Shown one piece after another: positions 51,293-63,519 of a stretch of DNA of 64,000 bases. Location: assembly GCA_903813345.2 (NCBI GenBank), contig CAIIXF020000005.1, positions 25,361,375-25,425,374 on the forward strand. Reading direction: 5' to 3'. Made by a program: the position numbers and the translations under genes. The notes under the pieces are model-generated. The model did not search any database. It was given only the letters and a program-made list of their open reading frames with translations, and was not told the origin of the DNA. This DNA comes from Owenia fusiformis. Taxonomy: Eukaryota; Annelida; Polychaeta; Sabellida; Oweniidae. The first letter of the stretch is position 1. Each line of letters begins with the position of its first letter.

Positions 51293-53963
51293 TATAGACT
51301 ATAGACTACATTTATTAGTACATTAACAAATATATATGAAAGATATACTTCAAGGAATCTGCATAAAGCCAGGGGCATTTTTATCAGCCTCGATGTTCAA
51401 TTGTGTGAACAGTTAACATTCACCCGTTGTTTTCGCTTCAATGTACTGCAACAATTTATCAAAGATTTGAGAAAGTTTACAATTCAATGAAACACAATTA
51501 GAAGATGGATTGACTGAAAGAAATATTTGGAATGTGTTCAAGCCGAATGACGTCTGCTTACTCATTTTCCATTATGTCATATATATAGCTTAATTAAAAG
51601 GCATATGATTTGATGTAGTCTACGTGGTATTTTTCATCCATGAAGAGACATATATAAGCATATGTAATGTATATACTAATGTAAAGCCTTAGGTATTTTA
51701 GCATGGAATGGTTGGGATATTTTATAGGTCAAAATGGAATGTGTTTCACTAGTCTATACTACCACATAGATAATCTCATGCATCTCTTGCTTGTGTAATG
51801 TCACATTTTTATTGAACTAAGACAGTAGAATAGACTGCTACTAAACTGCCAGGTATCAAATGATAATGCCATATTAGCTGTATTTTTTGTTTATGCAAGT
51901 TTATTTTATCATATTGTACAGTAATATCTTTGATATACCTGTCGTCTTGATTTTATAATAGACTTAAAACATATAGTGGTGCAAGATATGTTGTAGGTTT
52001 TATGAAGCTATCACCCCTTTTGAAAAGTGATTCTGGTGGCCATATATTGGGATGGAGGGACATATACTATTTACTAGGGGTGATAGAATAATTGTGTGTT
52101 AAAATTAAGCAGGAATGCTTCTGTTTATGTGAATATGTATTTGTCAATGTTCGTCATGCCATATCTGTGTATATAAAACTGGAAATGTGTTTATATAGAT
52201 ATAAAATCATAATCTGTATACTTTCTATTTGTAAACAGCTAAAGTTTGAGACAAATTAGTTTAGTTTTTATTACATCATAGACTTTTGTATGATACCATA
52301 ATATAAAAGTGATTTGTGAAGCTATGGGACTTTTTCAGTGTCCCTTGCTGGGTTTCAATCATGTATGAATTCAATTTTTTTATGAAGCGAGTGCATCGTT
52401 TTAGTGGGGGGAGGGGTAAGCACATTGTACAATAAGCTACAATTATTGTGGTTATTGACAATAACATATATTCATTCATATGTAGTATTATCAAAGGCAT
52501 CATGTTTCAAGTTATCATGTTTCCAAATCTAGTTTACTGGTATGTGATAGAGAGTTATAATAGTGGCTTGTCAAACGAATACTGAAATATAGTATAGTCG
52601 AGCCATTGCTAATGCCAGGATTCCTTGTATTTCGATGTCAATTTTACAATGGTGTTCTGTACTAAAAAAATGATTTACGGTATATCCATCAAAATAGGCA
52701 TATTCTCATGTCAGATCGTCGGTAATGTACATTTCCATTGTAAAGTTGAGTTCTTATGAAGCCTGTTAGAAATTGGAATGATTATACACATTTTTGTTAA
52801 TACAATCCAATGGTTATTTTCATGTGTGGTAAACAATTTTGGAAACTTGTTAAATGAAATCCTACAGGATTAAATGGCCTGCCTAGGAGAAATGTGTTCC
52901 ATATAGGCCTAGTTGTATAATACAACTTAAGGGGAAATAAAATATAATGATTTGCCTTCAATGCATGGATCTTGGTCTGATCTGTGTACAGTGCAATTTC
53001 AGCTGTACAGAAATTTCAATGTAGATGAATTTTCCATATATGGCACATATAATCATTTGTTTCATCTGTACATTGATCTATTGTATAAGATTTACTTTTT
53101 ACTTCCATTTGGAGGGTTGTTGGTATGCCAGAATTTTAGGCCAAAATATAGTTATATTGTCTTAGTATACTGTATCATTCTGGGCCTTATAAACTTTGGT
53201 ATGATGTGATTTAAGAGTGCTACTTTCAAAAATGCTTTCAGATTTTGCAATGATTTCTAATAGGTGTAGCTAGATAGAATAATAACATATTGTACATATA
53301 GAGCTCTCCCAAAAGGAGGTAAAGAACTACAAGCAGAAAATGATGCCACCTGTAGGTGGTATTTTGTGTTAAACTGTCTTGTCATGGAAATCCACAATTT
53401 TCTTCCAACAGGGCCAATACTCAAAAATAATCTAAAAACAAAAAACAAGGAAAATATGTTGATAAGTGTTTGACGGTAAAGAAGAGTGTTACCATAAAAT
53501 GGGTTTACCTTCAAACATTTCCGACAAATTACATTTTTTGTTCAGAGCATGGACTAAACCTTAGAAATGACATTTGTCGAGATGTAACCATAATTTACAT
53601 CTCATGAGCCAGTAGTCCACATATTTTCTTTGTAACACAGCTTTTGTTCCTGAAATTGTAAGAAAATTATTCTATAGAACTGTATATAGTCTTGACATTT
53701 TTACACTATTCATATTGGGCTTGATGTCCATTAATGCCTTGATAGAATGGCTGATGACCTGTAGAGGTGTAATACCAATTTAATCTTCACCCACTCACGG
53801 GTACGCTACATTCAACGTAGAGCAGGAAGAATGTGGAGTAGAACGTAGAAATGAAGATACATCAATGTTAAGAACTAATGATTACATACATCAATGTACA
53901 AAATGGTTGAATGCTTCTCTGTTCCTTGCTTTTTTAGTGATTCAAAAAACTGTGTTAATAAAA
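51293..53963 (+). other. Probable adducin 3' UTR
   Basis: This AT-rich noncoding sequence follows the adducin stop. AATAAA hexamers at 52,936-52,941 and 53,958-53,963 are plausible poly(A) signals; the second is followed by AT/T-rich sequence. Other open frames here are short and without codon bias. The exact cleavage site is not determinable. Confidence 0.5.
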
Positions 53964-54189
53964 TGTACCAGTATTCAAATCAATTGTGTATTTAGTTTGT
54001 TTCATATTTGATTTGTGTTTTGTTGCCATACAACAAAGCTTTAAGGAGCACAGCTGGTGATACTTAATTTTCTTAATATTGCATAATCTTCAAATAAAAA
54101 GGCTTTATTGCTCTTCTAAGCAATTAGTTGTTTTTTTCCCAGCGGAAGTACATTTCCAAACATTTATGCGATGCTGAAAACAAGAGATG

Positions 54190-54757
54190 AATATGGTTTA
54201 TCATTACCCCTATTGGTATTGATGTCATTCTTCATAAGAATTTATTGCTGATTTACAAAAAAACTTAAAATAATTATAGAATTTTTATACTCTACTGACT
54301 GGAAGCTAGCTTATACTAACTGAGCTCATCAAATAGGTTGATCTGAACATTTACTTAGTTGTAAAACCTGGGAAAATAGTTTATATTTCAATTCTGATCA
54401 CTGATTAGATGACTAAAATTTCCAAGAAAAAAGGTATGCGTTTCTGAAATGTCATGCCACCTATTGGTCATGATGTCGTTCTTGGTTTCTAAGAATTTGA
54501 TTTATTCTTGATTTACAAAAAAAAGATCTAGTATAGTTTCAAGTTCAAAATTTTCCTTGAAATTCCAGAATTTTTATATTCTGCTGACTGGAAGCTAGAT
54601 TATACCAACTGCTCCTCAAATTGTTCTTGAGATCATTACAGGATGATTCTTTGATAGAACCCTGTACATTTACTTAGTTGTAAGACCTGGGAAAATAGTT
54701 TATATTTCAATTCTGGTCACTGAATAGATGACAAAAATTCCCAAGAAAAGAGGTATG
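54190..54757. repeat. Tandem duplication between the two genes
   Basis: Approximately 54,190-54,440 and 54,446-54,757 are diverged direct copies. Both contain 'atgatgtc(a/g)ttctt', 'gctgactggaagctag' and 'cctgggaaaatagtttatat' in the same order. It is noncoding. Confidence 0.8.
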
Positions 54758-55541
54758 TTCTGGCTAAATTGATTAAATGTTCCTAAAATGCAATTAAAAA
54801 CAACATAACATGCCATTTCCATCTCTGTTATAGCGATCAATTCATAAGTGTCAGATATTCAATTAAAACTATCGATATAAAAACAATATTCCATAATATG
54901 GAGATTTCGATATGTTGAAGCTGTATATGCGGCTCTAGACTTTGAAACCATGGTGACCAAACCAATCAAGACGAGAATATTATCTACCTGGGTTAATAGA
55001 GGTCACTTTTCTCAACTTCATTGAATCTAAATCAATCCTTGAAGTTATCAGCCAGTATGTAATTGTCAGGTAATATACTCTTGCTATAAGTAGCTCTTGG
55101 CCTTGAGGGAAGATACTTTATCTATTTAACATGCTCTGTAGTGTAATCAAATAATTTTGTGTAAATATAGAGCATCTTTTACTTTGTAAGCATCAAATGG
55201 AGGGAGGAGTTGCATCAAGGCTTTGGAGTACTGTAACTTCTCCTATATAAAGATCTTTCCGACTCATAACTCAAAATATCTATGTATGCCATGTCATGAG
55301 TGGTTCCTAATTTTTCAGTGAAGGGGTCATATTACAAATTTTCAATTAATTACCAATTGGATAAGAGAGATCCATTAAAAACTATTTTCCATTGAAGAAA
55401 ATGTAGAATTTTCAGGAGATATTATTTGGGGTTCTAGACCTCAATCCCCCCCCCATTGCCTCACACAGGTTGCACTTATGTGATATACATTTCAGCAGTT
55501 TAACAAAATAAGAGTTTGCTTTGTGTAGATTTATGTCATAC

Positions 55542-56893
55542 TTTATTTACAGTTTACTAAGAACTAAAAACAAATATATAATTACAAATATATACTTTTA
55601 TGTACAATTAAGCTCATAATTTATTTTACTTCACCTTCAAGGGGTCATCTCAAACCAAAACAATACCCAGAAAACAATGAGTTTTCAGTGACCTTATAAT
55701 TGTATGGTAGGCTGAGAAGAGTTAATACTAATGTTTTTTACACTGATATCCTGTGCAATCCAGAAATTCTCCCACAAGGACCACCTTAATTGGATCATCT
55801 TATTATTTTCTTGCATGCTACATGATGCAACTACATCTAGAAACACAACGTGTACAGCAAATCCTGTATGTGATCACTTCTTTTACATGAATATACATGA
55901 CCTATTTCTTCCCGTTGTCTCCATAGTAACGGATCAATACCAACATATCCTTTCAAAGTTATGTTGAATCCACTGTTATACCAAAAAAATGTGATTTTCT
56001 GGCATTTTTTGCCTATTCTATATCACATGACCCCCAGAAATTTTCCGTACCAAAATTGGTTGAAGCTTGAAGCAAGGTGGAAACAGGAAAATTCTGAATT
56101 TCTGTGGTGTTCACATCAGACACGTTTTACTGTATTATATCCTACAAGTCATCATGACATTTGTTGTCTATGTGAGGTTAAGTTGTATCAGGATAAGAGC
56201 CCAATCTGAGTCATATCCTCAAGATGATAAATGATTTCCAAAACTACCAGGATAATCTGTTGGTACAGATTTATGGATTTAGTCCTCTAATATGCCCAAA
56301 AAATTGGCCATATTTTCAGTTAGGCTCAGTTTTCCTCAAAATTATGAAATTATTTACAAACTAAAACTATTATGTACAATATATGAAGATATTATCAGAT
56401 CTGTGGTGTGTGATTATCAGTGTTGTGATAAAAACAGACCCTGGGTATCATCAGTGAACTACTCACAGCCCAGGTTGCATAAATAGAACTTCTCACGTAA
56501 CCATAAATAAGATCTTTCTTTCTAAAGCTTGGATAACATTTTGAAGAGCTGTAATCCATAAAACATTTTTCTTCTTGATATTAGTAGGCTTTTCTTATTT
56601 TTTGATTATTTGGTGTAATACAGTATATGAATGGACCACTTTTCTAAATGTAAAATAAACATCTCTCTCATGTGAATACTCAAGAATTTAATATGAACAC
56701 TTTTAGCCAGTCCCAAGTCCATCACTCATTTCAACAGATTCTACCAAATACTTTCTCTTTCTGAACATTGCAAATATATTGTCCAATTTCAAAAAACCCT
56801 GTTGTCTCGCAACTCCGCAGATCTACAGTCAATGGACCTGTGTAACACCATACATTGTAAAAAATGAGCATATTTGGGCTGACAAGCCATGGC
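55542..56893 (-). other. Probable 3' UTR of the mucin-like gene
   Basis: Noncoding minus-strand sequence lies downstream of the TAG at 56,894. Minus-strand AATAAA hexamers at 55,620-55,625 and 55,542-55,547 are candidate poly(A) signals. A copy of the dispersed 'gttttactgta' motif lies at 56,104-56,134. Confidence 0.3.
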
Positions 56894-57021
56894 CTACTTC
56901 TTGAGTCTCATACTAGCCATCCACAGTGGAATCATGAGAAGCAGCAATAGAAGCAACAGAGACAGACATGCCAAACATCCAATCGTCAACTCTGCTTCGT
57001 ATTTAGTAAGCTGAACTGACC
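56894..57021 (-). CDS. Mucin-like membrane protein, exon 3: transmembrane segment and tail
   Basis: On the minus strand a strong acceptor (ttttgcttccag) begins a 128-nt phase-1 exon ending in TAG. It encodes SVQLTKYEAELT, a hydrophobic stretch with eight consecutive leucines (about residues 172-195 of the 202-residue protein), then the short basic tail MASMRLKK. This makes the product a type I single-pass membrane protein. The phase matches the donor at 58,298. Confidence 0.85.
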
Positions 57022-58297
57022 CTGGAAGCAAAAGGAAATATTTTCATTAATGCAGTTTTTACATATACACCGCAAAGTTAAAAATCTACAATGGTGATGT
57101 TCATTGCACTTCAATTTTTATTCAGATTCGCCATTGTGCTTATAAGTGAGACAAAATATTACACTGGACTACATTTAACATGGCTGGTATAGTGTAACTT
57201 TAATTTGAGATTTTTACATTTATATGTATTAATCCATATTAGTCGGTTGCCAAAAACTTGCCTTTATAAAAACTAATTTTGATCTAAAAGCTTGGGAAAG
57301 GCATTGCTTGTTTTTACTAAATGAATAAAACCTGCTCAAATTAAAGTTAACAAATTCCTTTTCCAGACTTCAGTTCAGAATTTCAAGATTAGAGAATAGA
57401 CACAATTTGGTTTTTGGTGCTCTTTTGATTTGATGCATGATACTTATTGAAAAAGCTTTCATTTAGTAGTGTATCAGGCCCATAGCCAGGATTTGCCAAG
57501 CGGGGTTCACTTTTTGAAAAATTCCAGGATGAGTTCACTTTTGACAATTATGGTCCAAAAATGGCCAAAATCACTTAAAAAGTGATCAGAATGGTGAAAA
57601 ACTGTGATTTTGAAAGAATTTTTGGCCAGGGGGGGAAATGATCGAACCCCCCCCCCCCCTGGCTACGGGCCTGTATATATTTTCATATGTGTGATGTCAA
57701 AATACAGATCTATTCTCATATATTATACAGTGTTATAGCATTTTCTTTATTTAGGCCAAATAAATTAACAAATATAAATCAGTTTTCGTTATTTTAAAGC
57801 TACAAAACAGGGATAATTTATTTATTGACTTGTATTTTACAGTTTGCATAGTTGTTTATTTGTCAATTATATCGATTTTCAATGTACAGGCAACTGACAC
57901 CCATGTGGGTTATATTACATAATTGTATTAATCAAGATGACAAGATATAAAACTGTTTTTTAAGATAGAAAGTTAGAAGAAAAGTGATATAGAAGAGAAG
58001 CAAGATTACGGTATCACATGCACTGGAAATTGAATAGTTCAAATTTTTTTGAGACCTTCACTGCCAAAAGATTCAAAAATGCTACCAGTTCAAACTCAAT
58101 CAAGCTCAATGGGGTTGTATTTAGGGCAAACTTTATATAAATAAGTTTGTGCCAATAGTTAACTTAGCATACCGTTTTTTATTCAATTTCTCTATTCTCT
58201 GTACAGCTCTTCAAAGCCTATACCAGAAAGAGCTCTCAGAATGCAAATATATGTGCACTAAAACATCTTACTTCAAATCATAATAAAAAAAACTCAC
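57022..58297 (-). other. Intron 2 of mucin-like gene
   Basis: An intron bounded by gtgagt and ttgcttccag on the minus strand. It contains one full copy of the GGCCCGTAGCCAGG-type element at 57,475-57,673. Confidence 0.7.
57475..57673. mobile_element. GGCCCGTAGCCAGG-type MITE, copy 3
   Basis: Ends caggcccatagccagg and cctggctacgggcctg form clear terminal inverted repeats. A C-tract precedes the right end and a short internal duplication near the left end lengthens it. It lies in an intron of the mucin-like gene. Confidence 0.8.
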
Positions 58298-58714
58298 CAA
58301 GAATTACTTTACAAGAGCAAGTATTATTCATACTAGCCATTGTAGTTATTTCTTCTGTATTAACCGTAGTCATCTCTTCCGTTGGATTTATTTCCTCAGT
58401 TGTTGTAGCTTTAGTTGTATCTATCTCCTCAACTGGTATAACCTTAGTGGTAGTTGTTGTAGATTTTGTTGTGCTTAGCTCCTGAGCTTTTGTAGTGCTT
58501 GTTGAAGCTTTAGTAGTAGCAGCTTCACTCTTAACTGTTGTCGTATTGGTTATTGTAGCTTTTGTAGTATCTACTTCTACATTGGATACTGTTGTTGTTT
58601 TATTATCTATACTAAAAGCAGTTGTGGCTTCAGTTGCATTTGTTGTCGTTGTAGCTGCTTTGGTTGAAGTGTTACCAATATCCTGAGTTGTAGCTGCACT
58701 AATAGTCTGCAGTC
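58298..58714 (-). CDS. Mucin-like membrane protein, exon 2: Thr-rich ectodomain
   Basis: The acceptor is atgtttcag and the donor gtgagt; 417 nt, phase 1 to 1. The 139 codons are dominated by Thr with Ala, Ser, Glu and Lys (repeated TTKA/TTTT segments), typical of heavily O-glycosylated mucin stalks. Five N-x-S/T sites are visible (in NTST, NATE, NKTT, NTTT, NNTC). Two cysteines (TCSCK) precede the membrane exon. It has no similarity I recognise beyond mucin-like composition. Confidence 0.85.
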
Positions 58715-59046
58715 CTGAAACATTCACATCTTTAAGTTCCAATAAACGAATAATATTTGGATTTAAAAAGTACAGTATGTTGATTAGTTCTATGTGGTAC
58801 AAATATATACCTGCCTAGAACCTTCTGTATATTCAATACACATGCTGCCTATAAAAACCAACTCTTTAATTGTTACTTTTTATGAAACATAAAAATACAA
58901 TAAGGTTTTCTGTTCAAACAAACCATACACACTTCAGCTAAAATGACACCACAAAAAGCATGCAATATCTCAATGAAAAGAGCTTAAGTTTTTTTTAAAT
59001 CAATATTCACACTACAAATGCCTTTAACATGTTCAACGTGGCTTAC

Positions 59047-59110
59047 CTTGTATCAAAATGATGCCCAGTAGTGCAGTAATTACATCTATGTCACAGTATT
59101 TCAGTCGCAT
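59047..59110 (-). CDS. Mucin-like membrane protein, exon 1: signal peptide
   Basis: The ATG at 59,110 opens MRLKYCDIDVITALLGIILI and then QG at a gtaagc donor, phase 1, matching exon 2. The hydrophobic core VITALLGIILI is a signal peptide that ends almost at the intron, a common arrangement. An acceptor (atttgcag) 20 nt upstream of the ATG implies a further noncoding 5' exon. The three coding parts total 609 nt, i.e. 202 residues plus stop. The gene runs convergently toward adducin. Confidence 0.8.
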
Positions 59111-59130
59111 CTTGGCAAATTATACTAGAC

Positions 59131-61480
59131 CTGCAAATACATGTCATTTTCTTGCTGTGTACTCTCACCATGATATATTCATTGATATTGACAATTATCC
59201 AATTTGAGTGAAAAATTCACATGTTTCATATTTTGTAAGAAAGCGCAACAAGTAGATTACTATTGAGGTTGTTCAACGCTTTTACCAAATTTCTTTTGGA
59301 GAAATATCTTTTTAATATTTTAACTATAAAAATATTTAGGTTCGGACACATAGCATTCTCCATAATGTAAATAAAATGTGAAAGATATTATCTTTTCCTG
59401 TAAATCACTATTGTAATCATGAAATTCTTTCTTTTAGTTTATGCCCTTTCAAGAATATTTTGTTTGAAAAAGACATGGACTAATTTTTTCTATTAAATCC
59501 AAAATATTCATTTATCATTTACTACCCTTTCTCCATTTTAGTTTTGATTTAACATGAAAATGACCTTATTTTTACCAAAAGATTCACATGTGGATCTCCA
59601 TTGAAAATGTGCCCTTTGTCCAGGTTCACCACATGGGTAACGATGGGGCACAGAAAAATATTTTTGACCCCCCCCCCCCCACTTTTATGTGGGAAATTAG
59701 AAAATGAAGGCCTATTTTCAAGCCCAAAATGAAAAACAATTCTGGTCCCTTTTCAGATCCTCCATTTTATAACCACTGCCACTTGAGGTACCTTTAGGTA
59801 CCTTCTGAATCAGGGAAATGTCAATTTTATAATTTGAGCAAGACAACAATGTACCATCTCAGCCCCGTAGCCAGAGGGGGAGCTGGGGGAGCTGAAGCGC
59901 CCCCCCTGGCCAGAGATTCTTTCAAAATCATGCAGTTTTTCACCATTCCGAGAATTTTTCGCATGATTTTTAGCCAAAATTGTGAAAAAGCTCCCCCCCC
60001 CTGGAAAAGAGCTCCCCCTCCTGGTAAAAGCTGGCTACGGGCAAGCATCTCATACTATCATTTAATTCAAAAGCACTGAGTATTCCACTGTTTCTTCCTC
60101 TGCTGAGTGACGTCTGTTAAACAATTCCAACATAACTTACTTGTAGTTGTTATCTCCATCACTCTTTCATCCAGTGTTATCCAAAATTGTTTCAATAATA
60201 TAATTACAATGTACTCCAGTTTTTCAATATTTACAAAAGCACTTAACACAACCTAAAAAGTCAAGCAAGCTTTGGTTCTTGATTGCAATCAGAATTTAAT
60301 TGAAGCTAATGCCTATGTAGCACTGAACTTTGTATTAACATTTCCACTTACTAGTGGTTAAAAAATATGTACTCAGTAAACCCTCTGGTAATTATATGTA
60401 ACATGAAACAAAAAACACTTTCAAAGTATTAACTGCAAGTCTGCCCCCCCCCCATCTTTTCTGACATATTTGATGAGCATATGCAACATGTAATAAACCA
60501 AAATGATAGCTATGAAGATACCATAATTCATTTTACAAACCTGATTGAATTATTCCATTCTCAATATTCTGGTTTCTGGTCTTATATTAATTCCAGCTAT
60601 GAATCTATCCAAGTTACCACATAAGCCCCAAGTACAGCCTGATAGCAGTGTACAGATCTTGTGAAGGTGTAAAACGCTATTATATATCAAACAACCTACT
60701 GAATATAGATTCCTTTCCAAATCAACATCCAGCAAATGTACACCAGTAATAGTGAAATACCAAGTGGTAGATTTTTGTTTTACTTTTGAAGCCCAGTCAA
60801 CTGCATCCCCGGTGAGCATTGAGGTCAAATAACCATTCTTTTTTCATAGCAATAGTTTTTTATGATCACTTTTCAACGGGACAGTTGTTTATCCACAGTA
60901 CCCTACCATGTGACTTCAGTCACTTAGTACTGTAAATAACTTTTTTACATGAGTCCAATGTGGTTGTTAATTGTCTCATAGTAATGCAACTAGCTCCATG
61001 GATATTTCAGCAAACTTACAATAGCAATGATTTCAGAAAATTGTTTACTCCAGTATGTGTACAAGGCAACGGGATTTATTTTAATTTTTTGGGAGAAGTA
61101 AATTGATAAAATCTTCAAATGGTCAAATTCACCAAATAAAATGGGTGTCAAATTAACAAAACTTACAGTAATGGATACTATGCATCTTAAAAATTTTAGA
61201 TTTGAAAGCTACTTTTCCGATTCAATAACAATATCCCAGACAGTGAACTTTACAGTTAATTTAACCCTGAACCACTTTAACCAGAATATGTTTCCAATAT
61301 GTGAACAGTATGATTTGTGCCTGTGGAAGTTGTACATCATTAGCACCAGGATTATAACCTGAAATGTTCAAATTAGAAGATATTAATCTATGGTGACATC
61401 TATCTTATCTAAAAACTGTTTTTCAGTTCTTGAATATATCATCCTCCGCTTCAAAATCCAGAATATCTTCTTTCTTTTTA
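59131..61480. other. Sequence upstream of the mucin-like gene
   Basis: No supported coding gene. It contains one reversed copy of the GGCCCGTAGCCAGG-type element (59,860-60,042) and presumably the 5' UTR exon and promoter of the mucin-like gene, which I could not place. Confidence 0.4.
59860..60042. mobile_element. GGCCCGTAGCCAGG-type MITE, copy 4 (reversed)
   Basis: The interior is the reverse complement of the other copies (ctttcaaaatcatgcagttt). The ends are ccccgtagccag and ctggctacgggc. Extra C/G-tract modules (gctccccc) distinguish it. Confidence 0.75.
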
Positions 61481-61627
61481 CCCCCTGCTATAACCAAGTT
61501 GGAAGCGATCGATTAAACTGATTCACGTGATCTAATTATGCGCCGATGACGTATACATGATTTTGCGACAGCCAATCAAATTGCGGGTTCTTAATCAGTG
61601 AAATGCTAACTGCTTATAGCAGGGGGG
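61481..61627. mobile_element. Small TIR element with ends CCCCCTGCTATAA
   Basis: ccccctgctataaccaagtt at the left and aactgcttatagcagggggg at the right are inverted. The interior is unusually rich in CpG and promoter-like words (cacgtg, tgacgta, ccaat), which could be coincidental. Confidence 0.6.
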
Positions 61628-61969
61628 AAGAAGGAGGTACGGATTCTGGACACCTGCTTAGGAGGATGGAATATATTGGATGCCTGTATTTATGTGAAGT
61701 AAATATACAACTTGAATCTCAGATGTTGTGTGTGGAGCATATGAGAAAGCTCTCTTTTTAGGATTCAAAGTCACAACTTTGCAAAGGTCATGTCTAAAAT
61801 TGAATTAAATTCATGAAATCAAATGTGTTCTATGCTGCAAGAGAACAAATTTAATCCTATAACAAGATCTTTCTTCAAAATGATTGATACAGATCAAACT
61901 TAAAGTTATACTTTCATATATGATACCGTCAAAATGGCAGCCCCCTTTAATAATACAACAGTATGATGA

Positions 61970-63130
61970 ATAATAGGACTCTAACAAAACAGTTGGATGT
62001 TGCAACAAATGATAGGGCCCTTTTTAAATGGTAGGCCCCTTTTTAATACATTTGATTTGAATGTTGAAATAAATGGTAAGCCCCTTTGATAATATATTTG
62101 GATGTTGAGACAAATGGTAGGCCCCTTTGATAATACATTTGGATGTTGAAATAAATGGTAGGCCCCTTTGATAATACATTCGGATGTTGAAATAAATGGT
62201 AAGCCCCTTTCATAATATATTTGGATGTTGAAACAAATGGTAGGCCCCTTTGATAATACATTTGGAAGTTGAAACAAATGGTAGGCCCCTTTGATAATAC
62301 ATTTGGAAGTTGAAATAAATGGTAAGCCCCTTTTATAATACATTTGGATGTTGAAACAAATGGTAGGCCCCTTTGATAATATATTTGGATGTTGAAATAA
62401 ATGGTAGGCCCCTTTGATAATACATTTGGATGTTGAGACAAATGGTAGGCCCCTTTGATAATACATTTGGATGTTGTGACAAATTCTAGGCCCCTTTGAT
62501 AATACATCTGGATGTTGAAATAAATGGTAAGCCCCTTTTATATGGTAGGCCCCTTTGATAATACATTTGGATGTTGAGATAACTGGTAAGCCCCTTTGAT
62601 AATACATTTGGATGTTGAGATAACGGGTAAGCCCCTTTGAAAATCCATTTGGATGTTGAAATGAATGGTAAGCCCCTTTAATAATACATTTGTATGTTGA
62701 GACAAATGGTAGGCCCCTTTGATAATACATCTGCATGTTGAAATAAATGGTAAGCCTCTTTGATAATACATTTGGATGTTGAGACAAATGGTAGGTCCCT
62801 TTGATAATACATTTGAATGTTGAAACAAATGGTAGGACCTCTTTGTTAATATAGTTGAATAATGAGACAAATGGGGGCTCCCTTTACTAATACAGTTGGA
62901 TGTTGAGATAAATGGTAGGCCTCTAATAATACAGTTGGGTGTTGGGACAAATGGTAGGCCCCTTTAATAATGCAGTTGGATGTTGAGACAAATTTTAGGC
63001 CCCTTTAATAATACATTTTGATGTTGAGACAAATGGTAGCCCCCCCCCCCCCCCCCAATAATACATTTGAATATTGAGACAATACAGTTGGATGAAATGG
63101 TAGGCCTCTTTAATAATACAGTTGAATGAC
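61970..63130. repeat. 41-bp minisatellite (about two dozen units)
   Basis: The unit includes 'ggtaggcccctttgataata' followed by 'catttggatgttgaaataaa'. Because 41 is not a multiple of three, the array is open in more than one minus-strand frame and yields long, repetitive, spurious ORFs (up to 268 codons). Units at the right end are more diverged and include a poly-C run near 63,040. Confidence 0.93.
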
Positions 63131-63199
63131 TAGAAAACAGCAACTCCAAAGAGTAGGAAACCCCAAAGAACAAAATATGACTTGATAAATAGCGACTAT

Positions 63200-63500
63200 C
63201 TTGAAAATTGAGCATAGCTTATTTTTCCCTACGTATCACCATGTAAAATTTGAAAATTGTCAAATATGAAAAATGGCATCATTTTAAAATTCAGCTGTCA
63301 TCTCGAAAATTTCTTCTCAAGCAGAGCTCCTTTGTCTTTAAGGCGCCATCAAATAAAATTTGAACCAAGTCCATGGTATATGAGCAATTATCAAATATCA
63401 TATCTTTTATGGAAAATGGCAGCCATTTTGAAATTCAGCTGCCATTATTTCTCAAGCGGAGAATTTTTTGTTCATCAAAGCTCTTTTGTCCCTTGGCTAA
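63200..63500. repeat. Diverged tandem units around 'atggcagccattttgaaatt'
   Basis: Two related units share 'attcagctg(t/c)cat', 'tctcaagc(a/g)gag' and 'ctttgtc'. They resemble the minisatellite cores of the 48,967 element. There is no gene. Confidence 0.6.
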
Positions 63501-63519
63501 TGGCCTAGTCACATAGCCC

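Noticed and set aside
58495-58686. Val-rich plus-strand ORF
   Set aside because: Antisense reading of the Thr-rich mucin exon (ACN codons read as GTN).
60550-60828. 92-codon minus-strand ORF with a 'GLCGN' motif reminiscent of von Willebrand D domains
   Set aside because: A single short motif, no cysteine pattern, no splice partners. ORFs of this size are expected by chance in this AT-rich sequence.
61141-61362. 73-codon plus-strand ORF
   Set aside because: No recognisable family, no promoter or splice support; length within chance expectation.
61981-62870. Long minus-strand ORFs (268, 154, 110 codons) with repeating 'CIIKGAYH'-type peptides
   Set aside because: They are frame-by-frame readings of a 41-bp minisatellite, open in several frames at once, with no start context or splice evidence.
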